Of a stretch of 64,000 nt of DNA, positions 20,948-32,303 are shown one piece after another (within the stretch, counting starts at the first letter, position 1; each line of letters opens with the position of its first letter). The stretch comes from Lunularia cruciata (Eukaryota; Streptophyta; Marchantiopsida; Lunulariales; Lunulariaceae): assembly GCA_948567375.1 (NCBI GenBank), contig OX419755.1, positions 79,936,218-80,000,217 on the forward strand, written 5' to 3'. The position numbers were made by a program, and so were the translations under genes. The notes beneath the pieces are model-generated. The model was given only the letters and a program-made list of their open reading frames with translations, made no database searches and was not told the DNA's origin.

Positions 20948-23878
20948 ATGGCGGTCGTGTTGCAGGCAGCAGTGGTTCCGGCTTCGCTTTTGTGGTCGCA
21001 GCAGCAAAGCGGAGGGCGTGTGGTGGCGTTGAGGCCATGTAAGTTTGGTGCAGGAGTCCGGGCTCCAGTGCAGCAAGGAGCTTGGTTGCGTTGGGAGAGG
21101 ACGGAGAGTAGGAGCACGCATTGTCATTCGAGCATGTCCTTCAACAACGGCAGCACGGCTGATTCCGGGTTCAGCGAAAACGACGAGGACTACGTTGATT
21201 CCACTGTGGTTGAAGCTGGTGAGATGCACGCTCAAATTTTGGCGTTTCTCTCACCTTACATCGCGATGTACAGACGGTGTGCGCAAGTGCATAATTGAGT
21301 CCATAGTTCAGCTTCCGTTCACTATTATCACGCTACAATTGGTGTCAATTGCCTAACCAGATGTCGACTTCGTCTATCTCGACGCGAAGAAACTGTGCTT
21401 AAGTTCCCTCGAGAGTTTCTTCGTCTAGAACGACACGGTTTGATTGAGAAGTACCAATCTGATTCCTTTCTTTCGAAGTTGTCTCACGATTGTGAACATT
21501 GGATGCCAGTTCTTCGGAGTAAGGTTAGCTGGATAAGGCGAGCGTAGAGGTCCTTACAATTGTTCAGCACATCACGGTGTTAATGCAAATGTGTAACGTG
21601 GGTTGTCGGTTCGTTTAGCGTCTCATTTGTTGAAGGTAGCTTGACGATCTTTAGACTTCGAACTCGTCAAATTAGACCTCTTGACAGTCAATTACCCTTC
21701 TCGGTCCTCAAGGGAAAGAGTACATTGCGTTTACCGTTTTATTTTCTCAAGTCACGCGTTTTTGCATGAGTCACGGCTGGTAGAAACTTAAAGTAGTCCA
21801 ACTTTTCTTGTCCGCTGGCCTCATTTTCCTCTTCTTTACCTTTCCCGCGAATCTTACTCTGACTCGCCGTGCAGTGGAGGTGAAGAGCGGCCCCGAGGGT
21901 TTTCTTATCAAAATGCGAGACGGAAGGTTTGTGAAGTGTGTCCACAACAACCCTGAAGGAGGTCACCTTCCAGACTATGCCCCACAACCAGCTATCGTTC
22001 TCAAGATGGAGGATGCAAGCGACTTGCTGTTGCCCATCATTGTTTGTAAGTTTCGACGTCCCCGTATCTTGTCTCGGAAACGGCCGGTTGCCGCTTGTGT
22101 GGCATGAGTGGCATCGGCACTTGCAAGTGTTCCAATACATGATTTCTGGTTTCCGGGGTACTCATGCGGCTTGCAATTGCCTCGATTCTGGACGTGAGCT
22201 GACACAAATTTGTTGCATACTTGACAGTGGAACTGCCCAGTACTATGCTCATGGAGGCAGTGCGCAACGTACAAGTGGTGCGTAAACTCAATTATCCTTT
22301 CTTCCATTTCAACCTTTCGTCACACATTTTCCTGCTGACTGGTCGTTAAACAAGCTCTGCCTCATGTATCGTAGATTCCTTCAGTTAAGTACGATAACTA
22401 GGACCACAATTTCGTGCCTGAGATCCTTACTCCATGGCGCAAGAGCAACTCTTTCTGCATGGTTTCAAAAACCTGTAGTATTCAAAGCAGTCTGACCAAC
22501 AGTTTTCTTTCAATCCTGCAGGCTAGGCCAACCGTGTATCAGGTGATGAAGGACATGCTTGAGTTGATGGGCTATGAGGTAAGAAGCGATATCAATCCAC
22601 AATCTCCATTAGCTTGAATTAGCTCACAGTTCGAGATATTTCTCTCACTTCTTCGTAAGAAGTTCAATTAGTCACTGAGAGGGTTGGTGTTTCCCTCCAG
22701 GCCAAGCTTGTTCGGGTAACTCGGAGAGTACAGGAGGCGTACTATGCGCGCATTTATGTCTCGAAGGTAATTTTGAAGTTTAAATTTCGACTTGCAAATG
22801 TCCGTAGGCTGGTGTGTAGCATAGACCAGTCGCTGATTCCAGTTGGTCCATCCTGACGCAGGTAGGAGATGAGACGCAAAAGATGGTCTCTTTGGACCTC
22901 CGCCCTTCTGACGCCATCAATCTAGCTGTACGATGCAAGGTAAAAGATTGCTTGCTTGTGAACTACCTGCGCTGATAGAAGTTCCATCAATAAACTGCCA
23001 TAGTGCTCGAACAAGCAAGAAAGAAAATTATCGCCGAATCGTTAACTTGATGGGAGTAGAGTTGTCCGTCGAAAGACGTGGATAGCTCGTCCGGATTCAA
23101 GCACTTTTTGGCGTGAATTCCCAAAATAGGCGGACAGTAGAGAGCTGACTCAGTTCTGACGTGGATGTGTTTTGTCAGATTCCAATTCAAGTAAATAGGG
23201 AACTTGCATACGGCGACGGAGTGAGAATCATCAGTGATCCTGCAAGATTACCCTCTCGGACGTTGCGGACCAATGTGGGTTTAGTAATGACAGAATTGGA
23301 TCGGTATGCTTTTGTAATACTGCCCTTTCATTTGAAACTTTGGCAGGGTTTTTTCCCTCTTGTTTCTCGTGTATGTACCCAAACGATCTCTGCTTTCTAT
23401 AAACTGAGCTCGGTCTGCTGCAGGCCTGAAGGAGATACGTGTGCGGCAGCGGAAGAATTTGTTCTTGTGCGCAGCATGATGATGGCCGCCGTTGAAGAGC
23501 GCTACAGCGACGCAGGTAAAGCATTAGCTGTTTAATTTTCTCGTTTACGTTAATTGCAGTATGCTTCTTTGTCTGCTAGCCGACCAAGCTTGCCGGTCTG
23601 GACTCTCAGATTGTTTACTATCTTGGATGAAGACACGATTAAACATTTGGCCAATGTCATTTTTCTAATTACATATTATTCCTCTTGATTGCAGCTCGCC
23701 TGAGAGACGAACTGAGCCAGCTGAGGACGAAGAAAAGGCGTCAGCAAAAGCAGGTGTGTTATCCCCTTCTCACCTAGTCTTTATCTTGGATTTACTCCAT
23801 CGAGTACCATTTTACATCTTGTCACGATTGAACCACCAGGAGGAATATCCTGATCTAAGTTTGTGTGTGCAGACCTGA
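20948..23878 (+). CDS. BBD: Bifunctional nuclease, BBD1/BBD2 type (DUF151 + UVR), 10 exons
   Basis: Exons: 20948-21218, 21875-22045, 22228-22277, 22522-22578, 22701-22766, 22862-22939, 23179-23303, 23424-23515, 23695-23753 and 23873-23878. All junctions are GT-AG and keep phase, giving about 324 residues, close to Arabidopsis BBD1. Residues 1-90 are a Ser/Arg-rich N-terminus, possibly organelle or nuclear targeting. The bifunctional-nuclease (DUF151) domain spans about 91-250 with FLIKMRDGRFVKCVHNNP, PAIVLKMEDASDLLLPIIV, LMEAVRNVQVARPTVYQVM and LDLRPSDAINLAVRCK. A C-terminal UVR-like helix (ERYSDAARLRDELSQL, about 293-308) follows. Family members cleave RNA and single-stranded DNA and act in plant defence and ABA responses. 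The last exon has only six coding bases. If intron 9 is retained, the protein ends nine codons past exon 9 instead. No break was seen, so the gene looks functional. Confidence 0.93.
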
Positions 23879-25264
23879 TGACGTCAAATCGATGGGAAAT
23901 TCAATTTGACGATTTTTTGCGTGTCACGGAGACGCATGCGAACGAGGTCTTGTTCATTGGCCACTTGTTGATAATGTACATAAGATATTCACTTGGTCAG
24001 GTGTTATGTGCGTCGCGCTTAGATGTCCAGTTGTTTGACTGGGGTAGCGGAATTGTGAAGTCGGCCAGTCCGCAGCTTCTGTCCCCTCAGTCGCATGAAG
24101 ATTTATTTATCTATGCAGTGTAAATGATGTTTCTGCAGTTACCGTGGGTAGCATAGCTTGCAGGACCTGTACAGAGGTGGAGTCTTGGGGTAGAGAATTC
24201 GCGTTAGCTTTTGTCTGGCTTGATTCTATCTTTCGGCATTTCCGAAGGTGGCATGTAAATACATTGGAAGGCTATTCAATTTAGATTATTCCGAATGGAA
24301 ATTTGTTCTCAACCGGACGATGTGTATGATGGTTCAAGTGCTGCAATGGCTTGTTGAACTACTCTTGCCAACCTCGGAAGTAGAGGCCTCTGTTCCTGAA
24401 AGGTGTAATGGACCCTAAGGCGCGATTCATAAAAGACACATCATGGACCACTAGCAGTTGACTAGTGGTTGGGCAGTAGCGGTGCATAGACGTTCGTTTT
24501 TGTTGATGATCTGGAAATATTTTCCGTGCAAAACAGTGCGCCATCGCATACCACATACAGTCATTTTCACTAGTCTTGAAAGTGTCAGCATTTCCCGTTC
24601 ATCCATGGGAGAGACTATCATGAAATAATTGAAATGTGTGTTAGATTCCACTTTGTCTGAAGAAAATTTTCAATGCTCTTCAAACGGCCCTGAGGTCTTC
24701 ATCTCCACTCTTTTGCGGAGAATGCAGTAAATTTGCCACGGTAGATGATATGGTAAGTGAACAATTTTAAGTGTCCTCTAATAGTCAGAGTTTATCTTAT
24801 TAGTACGTATATCAAGTTCTTAACTCGCCTGGGCATCTGTTTGTACACTTTTCTTTGTCTTATAATGGAAATAATGCCACACATTCTTCAAGCTCAAAAT
24901 CTATCGTTTTCGTTGTCTGGCTTCAACTATCACTGGGTGAACTAGTGAATCCTTTCACGTCGAATCTGTGGAAATATCAGGAGACCTTTGACAGGACGAC
25001 GTTTGAAACTGAAAAAGTTGAGAGCTGGAGTTATGCATACGCCCCTACTATACCGAAAGGAAAAGAGGAATCGCTCCTCAATTGAAATTAGCTTTTCCTT
25101 CTGGAGAGTAAAATTTAAACACAAGCTGACACCGTCGCATGCACGCATGCTCCAAAGTTGGAAAATTGATGGGATACAAAATCTCCTTGCAAAGAATCCA
25201 ACAAAAGACGTCTCGAAAATGATTCTGGGGAAGATAAAAGTTACTTCTGAAATGGTGGTCGACG
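23879..25264. other. Intergenic region between BBD and DPH2 3' ends
   Basis: The two genes are convergent here, so this stretch should hold both 3' untranslated regions. Open frames are short and show no family resemblance. Nothing else was recognised. Confidence 0.5.
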
Positions 25265-28200
25265 TTAAGTGGTTGTCTCATCTGAATAACCAGCCGCACG
25301 ACCTTCACGGCCTGGCACTGCAGAAGACTCACGAACTTTTCCTTCGTTTAACTCTAGTCCTTGATAAGTTCTAGCAGCTAGATACTCGGCGCCTGACTTT
25401 ATGTCCAGCCTTGATCTTTCTGTTGAGCTAAGGGATGAAGAAGAATTTGACAACTGACGTGCGTGGTCCGCTGATTTTGAGAGGACAACTGCTCGTGAGG
25501 ACTGATCTTCTGCTCCTAAAGGCCCACCTTCTCTATCTGTCAAGTGAGAAGAGTTAATATTCGACCACTCAACTGTTTCCAGAAAGGACGACAGAACCCA
25601 ACTTGACCACCATGACATACCATACGGCGAACTTCAATCAACATAGCGCAAACTTCAGCTCCATATGGCTTTACTTATCTATCTAATAACAAACCTCAAA
25701 TAGGTTCTAGACAATCAGAACTATGGTCAGAACAACACTCGAATATCCGTGTGAAATTCACCTTTAGTCGGAGGTTTATCACTCCCTACATAGCCGCCTG
25801 TAAAGAACGAGAATCGAGCTTCACTCTGTGGTTCAAGCGGCATCTCAGAGGAAGGAGAAGGTTCCAAGTTGTCAAACTCCAAGCGGTATGCTCCTGTCCA
25901 TTGTCTTCCTCTACACATCCATTCGAAAAGGTGTAACCCTTTAAAGGTCGGCTTTGAGAGGAATCACATAACCGTGTGAGCGCAAATGCTAAGTCATGAC
26001 CGCCTGTAATCATTGTAAGGCCAAGGAGCTTACTCGATAAATGCTAACTCTGCTTCGAATGGTGTTAACAACGGAGCAAGGTATTCTTTACTGTCAACCA
26101 GCGCTGTTTGTGGGCATGCCACTAGCACGAATACATCACACTGCATTGAGAACATCAATTAGTAGCGTACAGTAGAGGTCCGTTTCATATAAACATTTAT
26201 GAAAAGGCTAGCTTTACTCTGCTTGAGATTACAGTTCTACGCAGTCATCTTGAAAATCTTTAATTTTCTACCAACGCCGCAGGTACATATTGCATCGACA
26301 AAAACAGGCATGGCGCAAGTGTTGGTGTTGACAACTTGGACGAAGATAAAGATAAGAGGTGTAAGAAACCTCTGGAAAATTAGCTAGCTTGGCCGGATTG
26401 GGTTTACCCATCACCAACGTGTATGCTTTTTTCCCAGCTGATTCTACCATTCTTCTGGTGTTTTGTATAGTGTCCGCATATCCGGCTGGAACATATACCA
26501 CTTGATTAGACTTCCAAACTAACCAAAAGCTAAGCCATGGCAGCATAAGACCTGCTTCAAGTTGGCTCCCGAAGACAAGAAGTTTATGGAATGTCTAGAT
26601 GATGGTATCAAAAAGCTTCATGGAAGAAAATTCTGATAGGCAGTAACAGACTTAGACGTGAAGCAAAATGAGTGAGCAGCAAAACGAAGAACCTACCAAC
26701 GCCCAGGGTACCAACGACTATTCCCACGACGTTAGCATCCTTCGCCCGCTCGACAAGATAATATCTGTCACAAAAAATGAACCAAAAAAAGTCATGGAAG
26801 GACGTCAGAAATTGTCCGAAGCTTGAAGTCCTGCGGCAACGAAAACTAAAACGTGGAAACCTGCAAGGAAACCAGAAATACTGGATTGTCCTGTGATTAC
26901 TACATTGCTTACCAAAGTTTACAGTCCTTTAGCCATGCAGTTAGACCCTGACGACAAAGTTGTTGGCCTACTATTGAATGTACATTCAGACTTCAGAGGT
27001 CCTTGTCAATTTCTGCTTTTCACTTGATAAACACTATACTTCTAAATTGATTAAACTATCATCAGGAACAACTCTCAGCTTTCCCAATTTTCTTGACAGT
27101 CAGAACTTCCAGCTTAAATTAAGAGAACCTCTCTTTCTTGGTGCCGACCGACAAAGCGTTTTCTGGTGAGCGTGTCCTAAACACGGTACGGTCTACTGGA
27201 AGGGTCCACTCTTCAAGAAATAAGATCAAGCTTAGCGAGCCAAACCTTCGCTTCAGTACTTTGGATTGATTTGCGACGTCTTCCACTATTCTTTTATCTG
27301 AACAATCATATCTGACAACCTGCACGAGTTTGTAACGCATAGTAAGATTCCAGTGTTGACATACCCTAGCAGCTTTTAAGATTTAGAAGGCAGCTCGATG
27401 TTTTACTGAATGAGGAGGTTACAGCTCATGCCGTGTCCACCCAAACACATCATGGAACGTGATTTTCCATCGAATACAGGTGATTTTTGCTTCTAAGAGC
27501 AGATACCTACAGTTGAGGTATTAAAAACCAGTGAAACATTTGTTAGTCCGGGACATTCATCCCCGATCCAGAGAATGATGTAGTCTTCCATGGTCCTGTC
27601 TGTTGGGACTGTCCATTTGAGTCCTCCTAGCGTGTGACGTGAAGCTCCCGCAGCTGCCGAGTTGCGCTCATCACTGACTGGGTGTCCGCTAGAACCTGAA
27701 GCTTCTGATGAGTTCGAACAGGTCCCTCTTAGGTCGTAACCAACACGATCGGCATCAGTTGAGCTGATCTCTTGACCCTGCTCATTAGTCCTCCCTGCTG
27801 CATGAGGGATCTCTTGCTCTCTTGAGCCTGCCGCTGCATTTGAACATTCAAATTCCTTGTCGCATTTATACACACTAAGAGAAGGCTTCATATACTGGGT
27901 CGGGGCGTCTGCAAAAGTAACATCGATCTCTTTGTTTTCATCAATACTAAGCCTCTGTCGTATGTTCAATATTTCATGCGAGTACTCAAGTCCGAACATA
28001 ACCTGCAAGTCATAATGTCCAAACTTATGATGAGAAAGCTTTCAACCAGGTCGCATATGGTAAAATGGAGTAAATACTTTCAGTGAAAGGTAGCATCCAC
28101 CCTCAACAGAACTTCTACACGCCGTAGAGTTATGAAGTCTGGAAGCGACCATACTAATTTCCACTGAATGCATTACCAATAGGGGTTTTGACTTAGTCAC

Positions 28201-29271
28201 GGCAAACTCTTGAATTTGAGTTGCACACTTCTCTACATCCACTGCTGCCCTCCCAAACACGAACCAAACGGGTAGCCTTGATGTTCTGCTCCACATCCCA
28301 CAAAACGGTAATCAAATGTCAAGGCCATGCGTGCCATGTCATGTCCTGCTTACTTCGATTATCCCATGTATCATACTGCTCGATAAAATGCTCAAGTTGC
28401 CAATGAAAAGGCACAACACTCACAAACTCAGGCAAGCATTGCCATAGTGTACGATGCACTGCGCATCAGCGTGCATTGCAGCGACTTCGTCGGCACAGCA
28501 GCTCCCAAAGGTGGTATCTGCCATTACAAAGAGCCGAACAGGAGCACATTCTGGTTCCTCATGCTGCTTTCCAAGCTCTTTCTTCAGAGCTACAGCTATT
28601 GCGACACTGTGTCTAAGGAGCTCATCCGGAAACTGCAAGTACCAAGTGGGGCCAAATAACCGTTAGCAAGATACTTTGAGGTGGCCTCCGTCAGCTTACT
28701 TAAGCTCCTTAGAAACGGAATCCTTGTTTCTCTTGGGAAATTCTACCCGACGGAAGATCAAGTTGTACTCTGATCTTCTGAACTAATGGAAAAGATGGAA
28801 CCACAATCGTTTCCAGGTGCTTCTTCTGTGGAGTATGAGTTCGTGCCCTTGCTCGGAGGACCATACATCCACAACAATGAAACATCAGAAGTTTACACCA
28901 ACTTCAATCCAAAACTAGTCATATAAAATACGGTTGACATAAAAAGGGATGTGGATTTCCTCGACCTCAACTTCACCGACTACTACAATGTTACATCAAT
29001 TCAACAAATCCAGGATAGCCAAATCTGTTCCCAATTTTTTGCATCCATCAGACTAACATCAACTAGCATATGCTACCTGGAGCGCAACGCGCTGGAATCG
29101 GTTGCGGAGAATGAAAGAAGCAGTTGCTACAATATCGAAATTCTCCAAAAACTCGTTCTGATTCGCCATAGCCACCTGCCTGTCTTCTTGCAAAATATAT
29201 CGCTCGGACTTCAACCCCGATCCCTTACAGTTAGAATTCCTTTTCCCGGAGCGCCTGCGTTTGTTCACCAT
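25265..29271 (-). CDS. DPH2: DPH2, subunit of the diphthamide 3-amino-3-carboxypropyl transferase, 10 exons
   Basis: Exons in transcript order: 29271-29077, 28632-28424, 28285-28177, 28002-27511, 27319-27246, 26764-26697, 26485-26370, 26140-26034, 25910-25762 and 25536-25265. All are GT-AG and in phase, giving about 596 residues. DPH2 pairs with DPH1 in the cytosol to transfer the aminocarboxypropyl group of SAM to a histidine of eEF2, the first step of diphthamide synthesis. Diagnostic segments are FPDELLRHSV, FVMADTTFGSCCADE, CIVHYGNACLS, WFVFGRAAVDVEKC, FGLEYSHEI, VVGIVVGTLGV, GKPNPAKLANFPE, CDVFVLVACPQTALVDS, GRQWTGAY and AEYLAARTYQGLE. Candidate Fe-S cysteines are C110, C111 and C132, and C422 or C430. 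It is longer than the roughly 490-residue Arabidopsis protein because of a basic N-terminal extension and a Ser/Gly/Ala-rich insert (about 190-290) in exon 4. An alternative start is the later Met of MANQNEF. Confidence 0.94.
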
Positions 29272-29836
29272 CTGTTATACACCGAGAATTCACAAGAATA
29301 GAATCCATCGCGATCAATTTCACTACTTAAACACCTCTTTCACCTCGTCCGATTTTAAAACTCCAGAAAAGCTGAAACTCCTATTGCAGTTTGAATATTA
29401 TAGACATCACTGGCCTCAATCTTTTGCTGCTGTAAAAGCAGATTAGAGTACAGGCGCCTTTAGATGCTGCTTCTTCTAATGCTGGAGTTATCTCTGTCCT
29501 ATTCCTAAACCCTCACACCGTATCCTTCGATCTTTCGCTAACAAGAACTCTACAAGAACATTACACTACACTTTGTTTTAGTAGCAAGAACTTTCTGGTG
29601 CCCGCAGAAGTAAACCCTCACTATGTACTCCGTTGTCCTCTCGATCCAGAAACAAGTAGTATAACTTTCTTGTCGCCTTTGTTCTAGTAGCGAGAACTGT
29701 TCTGTTGTAGCAGAAGTGCTGTAAAGCGCCGAACACTCGAGGCGCTGCAGAAGCTGTCGAGTCTTGTGGAGGGGGTTTGGAGAATTGTTATCCGCGGAGT
29801 GGGAGGAGATTAATCGAAGGTAGATTCATTACCGAA
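29272..29836. promoter_or_regulatory. Divergent promoter of DPH2 and uL23m
   Basis: Only 565 bp separate the two start codons, so both promoters and 5' leaders share this stretch. The 11-mer TAAACCCTCAC, close to the plant telo-box AAACCCTA seen at ribosomal-protein promoters, occurs at 29506-29516 and 29611-29621. A second local duplication, TAGTAGCRAGAACT with flanks, lies near 29580 and 29686. Confidence 0.6.
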
Positions 29837-30720
29837 ATGGCCTCGGTGGCGAAGAAGCTGCAAAGGGTGATACATTTTGCCAATCTTCCTTTGAGATTGC
29901 TGATGCCGAATCAACGGGAGAATATTAAGGAGGTTGCCTTCAAGACTATCCCAAGCGCCTCTAAGGTATTTCTGCGCGACGTGAGATTTAGGCTTTCAGC
30001 GACGTGGGAATTGTGTTTTCAGTTGATTTTTACTTTCAATTGATATTTTTTTGTGTGCTGGTTGTTAAGCGGGAGACCTGGTATTATTTTGGGAGATGGT
30101 TACGTGTATTTGCAACGAAAACATTGTCTGATTTTCTTGGTATATTGTCGACTTTGTGTTCTGGACAGTGGATATAGAACTGGATTTCAGTGATCTCTGT
30201 GCTAGTAAAGTGGTACCACTCACGCGGCGTATTTTCGATGGCAATTTTCCTTCGAGACGGATCTTAACGGGAATTACTTAGGGTTACAAGTGATTCCATC
30301 AGATTAGTCTTGCAAGTTTTACGATCTTCTCGGCCGACTACCAGACAGAAAAGCTTCCAAAGATCGAAACTCACCTGGTTAAAGTCTTGCACAAGCGAAA
30401 AATACCCTTGTAGATGACCTTAGATTGGCTTCTGGATCATGGTGTTCTTAGTCGATTTCGGTTGTTCATCGCAGATTGAAATCAAGAGAGTTCTCGAGTC
30501 AGTTTATGGGTTGGAAGTGGAGAAAGTTCACACTCTCAACATGGAGGGGAAGAAGAAACTCAACAGGAAGAGAGGAGGATATTACAGGAGGCCTGACTAT
30601 AAGAAGGCTTACGTGGTCCTGAAAAATCCTGTAACACTGCCGGCAGATGTGTTCCCGTTGAATGCTGTAGAAGAATTCACCAAGGAGCCCCCGCAAGCAG
30701 CAGGAGCAGCTAAGAAGTAG
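29837..30720 (+). CDS. MRPL23: Mitochondrial large-subunit ribosomal protein uL23m, 2 exons
   Basis: Exons 29837-29965 and 30475-30720 are joined at a phase-0 GT-AG intron of 509 bp and encode 124 residues. The protein reads FANLPLRLLMPN, TIPSASK|IEIKRVLESVYGLEVEKVHTLNM and RRPDYKKAYVVLKNPV, matching the plant nuclear-encoded mitochondrial L23. It differs from the plastid L23 and cytosolic L23A families. uL23 sits at the exit of the peptide tunnel of the large subunit. The N-terminus is basic and short, and may serve as its own mitochondrial signal. A Pro/Ala/Lys-rich tail ends the protein. An AATAAA-like signal (ATAAATAAATA) lies about 10 bp after the stop. The gene is transcribed away from DPH2. 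Confidence 0.93.
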
Positions 30721-32303
30721 ATCATATATGTATAAATAAATATTTTTGACACTCTTGAGTTTGTTAGTCACTTTCTCATCCAGGCCAACCCAATTCTGCA
30801 GCGGTGATTCTAATGAATTATGCACCGCCTAGAACAGCTTGCATTTGATTCCTTCAAATCAGGTTGTGCGGTTCAGTTCACCAGATAATTTCAAGGTTGA
30901 GGATTTGAGCCAACAATACTAGTGCTGGGCACATAAAGGACGTTTCAGCTGCCGCGCTGAGTTGATTGCTCGAAAGTTCTATGGCTGATGTAGCCTGCCA
31001 CAATTTAGCGTCTACGCATAGATATGATCCTGTTGTGGAGAGAAAGAATACGGGGTGATAAAGGCGGAATGCGGCACCAGAGTGAACAATGATTAACGAA
31101 TTCCATTACCATCATAAATTACAATAATCTGCTCGGAGCGAGTCTTACATCTCTGCCTGAATCTTATGTTTGTGGCGGTCTACAGGCTTTTTCCTCGTTT
31201 CCGTGCCATGACATGATTAGAAATAAAGTATAGTGAATTATGATGCAGTAAATGTGTTTAGTATTGTATTTGAACCATGGTGTGCTTGATCATGTAGGCA
31301 ATAAATAGCTGACGACTGTCACATATTCTTGTGGCATCGGGTACAAACTAGTTGCCATTTTCTGCAGGAACAGACTATCATTCTCTCTGGTCCAATTTGT
31401 GAGGATGAATGAACTATCACCAAGAAGTATCATGTGGAGCCGATACCAGTTTCTACTCTGCATTTTTTCCTCTTATGCCCGTCTTACACTATGCTTGCCC
31501 TCCACTGATCAACCGTCAAAACGACCCGTGCACATTGGACAATGAATGAGCCTAAGAAGCAGTCGTTCCTCTCATTCTTCTGATTGTTGGTCCCCTTATA
31601 AAACAGCTGTTTCACAGAAACGATTTTAGGAGTTCTACGTTAAGAACATCTAGTGTTCAATAGGAGTCCTTTGCTATTCAAACCAATATGCTTGAAACCG
31701 AGGCTCGTACAAGATTCCCCTTTCAGTTGGTGTGAGGGCCAATGTGTCCTCTACTGGTAACACCGGGGCCTGATGCAATAAGAAACATGATGATTCCAGA
31801 AAGAGCGATGAACAGCAGGGACAGATGCCTTCCGTCAAAGCGCATGAATCGTGCTGTCTACCGTAACGCTATCGGCCTGCCCAAAGTGTCCGAGGCAGAA
31901 CATTGTCGAAGAAACTTGTCAGCGAAAGGAGGAGGGTAGAAAGCTACACTGTCCGGAGCTCAGATAGTCTCCAGAGTACATCCGGAAGGCCATCCCGTCC
32001 AAGGCCCGGATCCCCGCTCTTTGCTTGCATTCGTCTTTGTTGTCAGAGTCTGGCGGACTGGATGGGGCCCGCAATACCTGTATGTGTCTCCTTCATGAGG
32101 GATCATTTCTGGCCTCATGTAGTGAAACGAGTGCGCTTGAGGTACACTTGCAGCCTCACGTCACGTATCGAAATAAGAAGAATGAAGAGGAGGAAACCTT
32201 GTAAGACAGAGCGACACTACTCTGTCCAAGACAGAATCAGAGCTGATTACAGCCTTACGAAAGAAAGAGGAAAGCCATAGGGGATACACGACGTTTGTGA
32301 GGC
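30721..32303. other. Intergenic region with 3' UTR of uL23m and upstream region of FBN10
   Basis: No supported gene was found. Open frames at 31742-31939 and 31903-32280 have no recognisable family, although the second lies just upstream of the fibrillin start and could be part of its leader. Confidence 0.4.

Noticed and set aside
31903..32280. 125-residue plus-strand open frame upstream of FBN10.
   Set aside because: No family resemblance, irregular composition, and it overlaps the likely 5' leader. No splice or start evidence.
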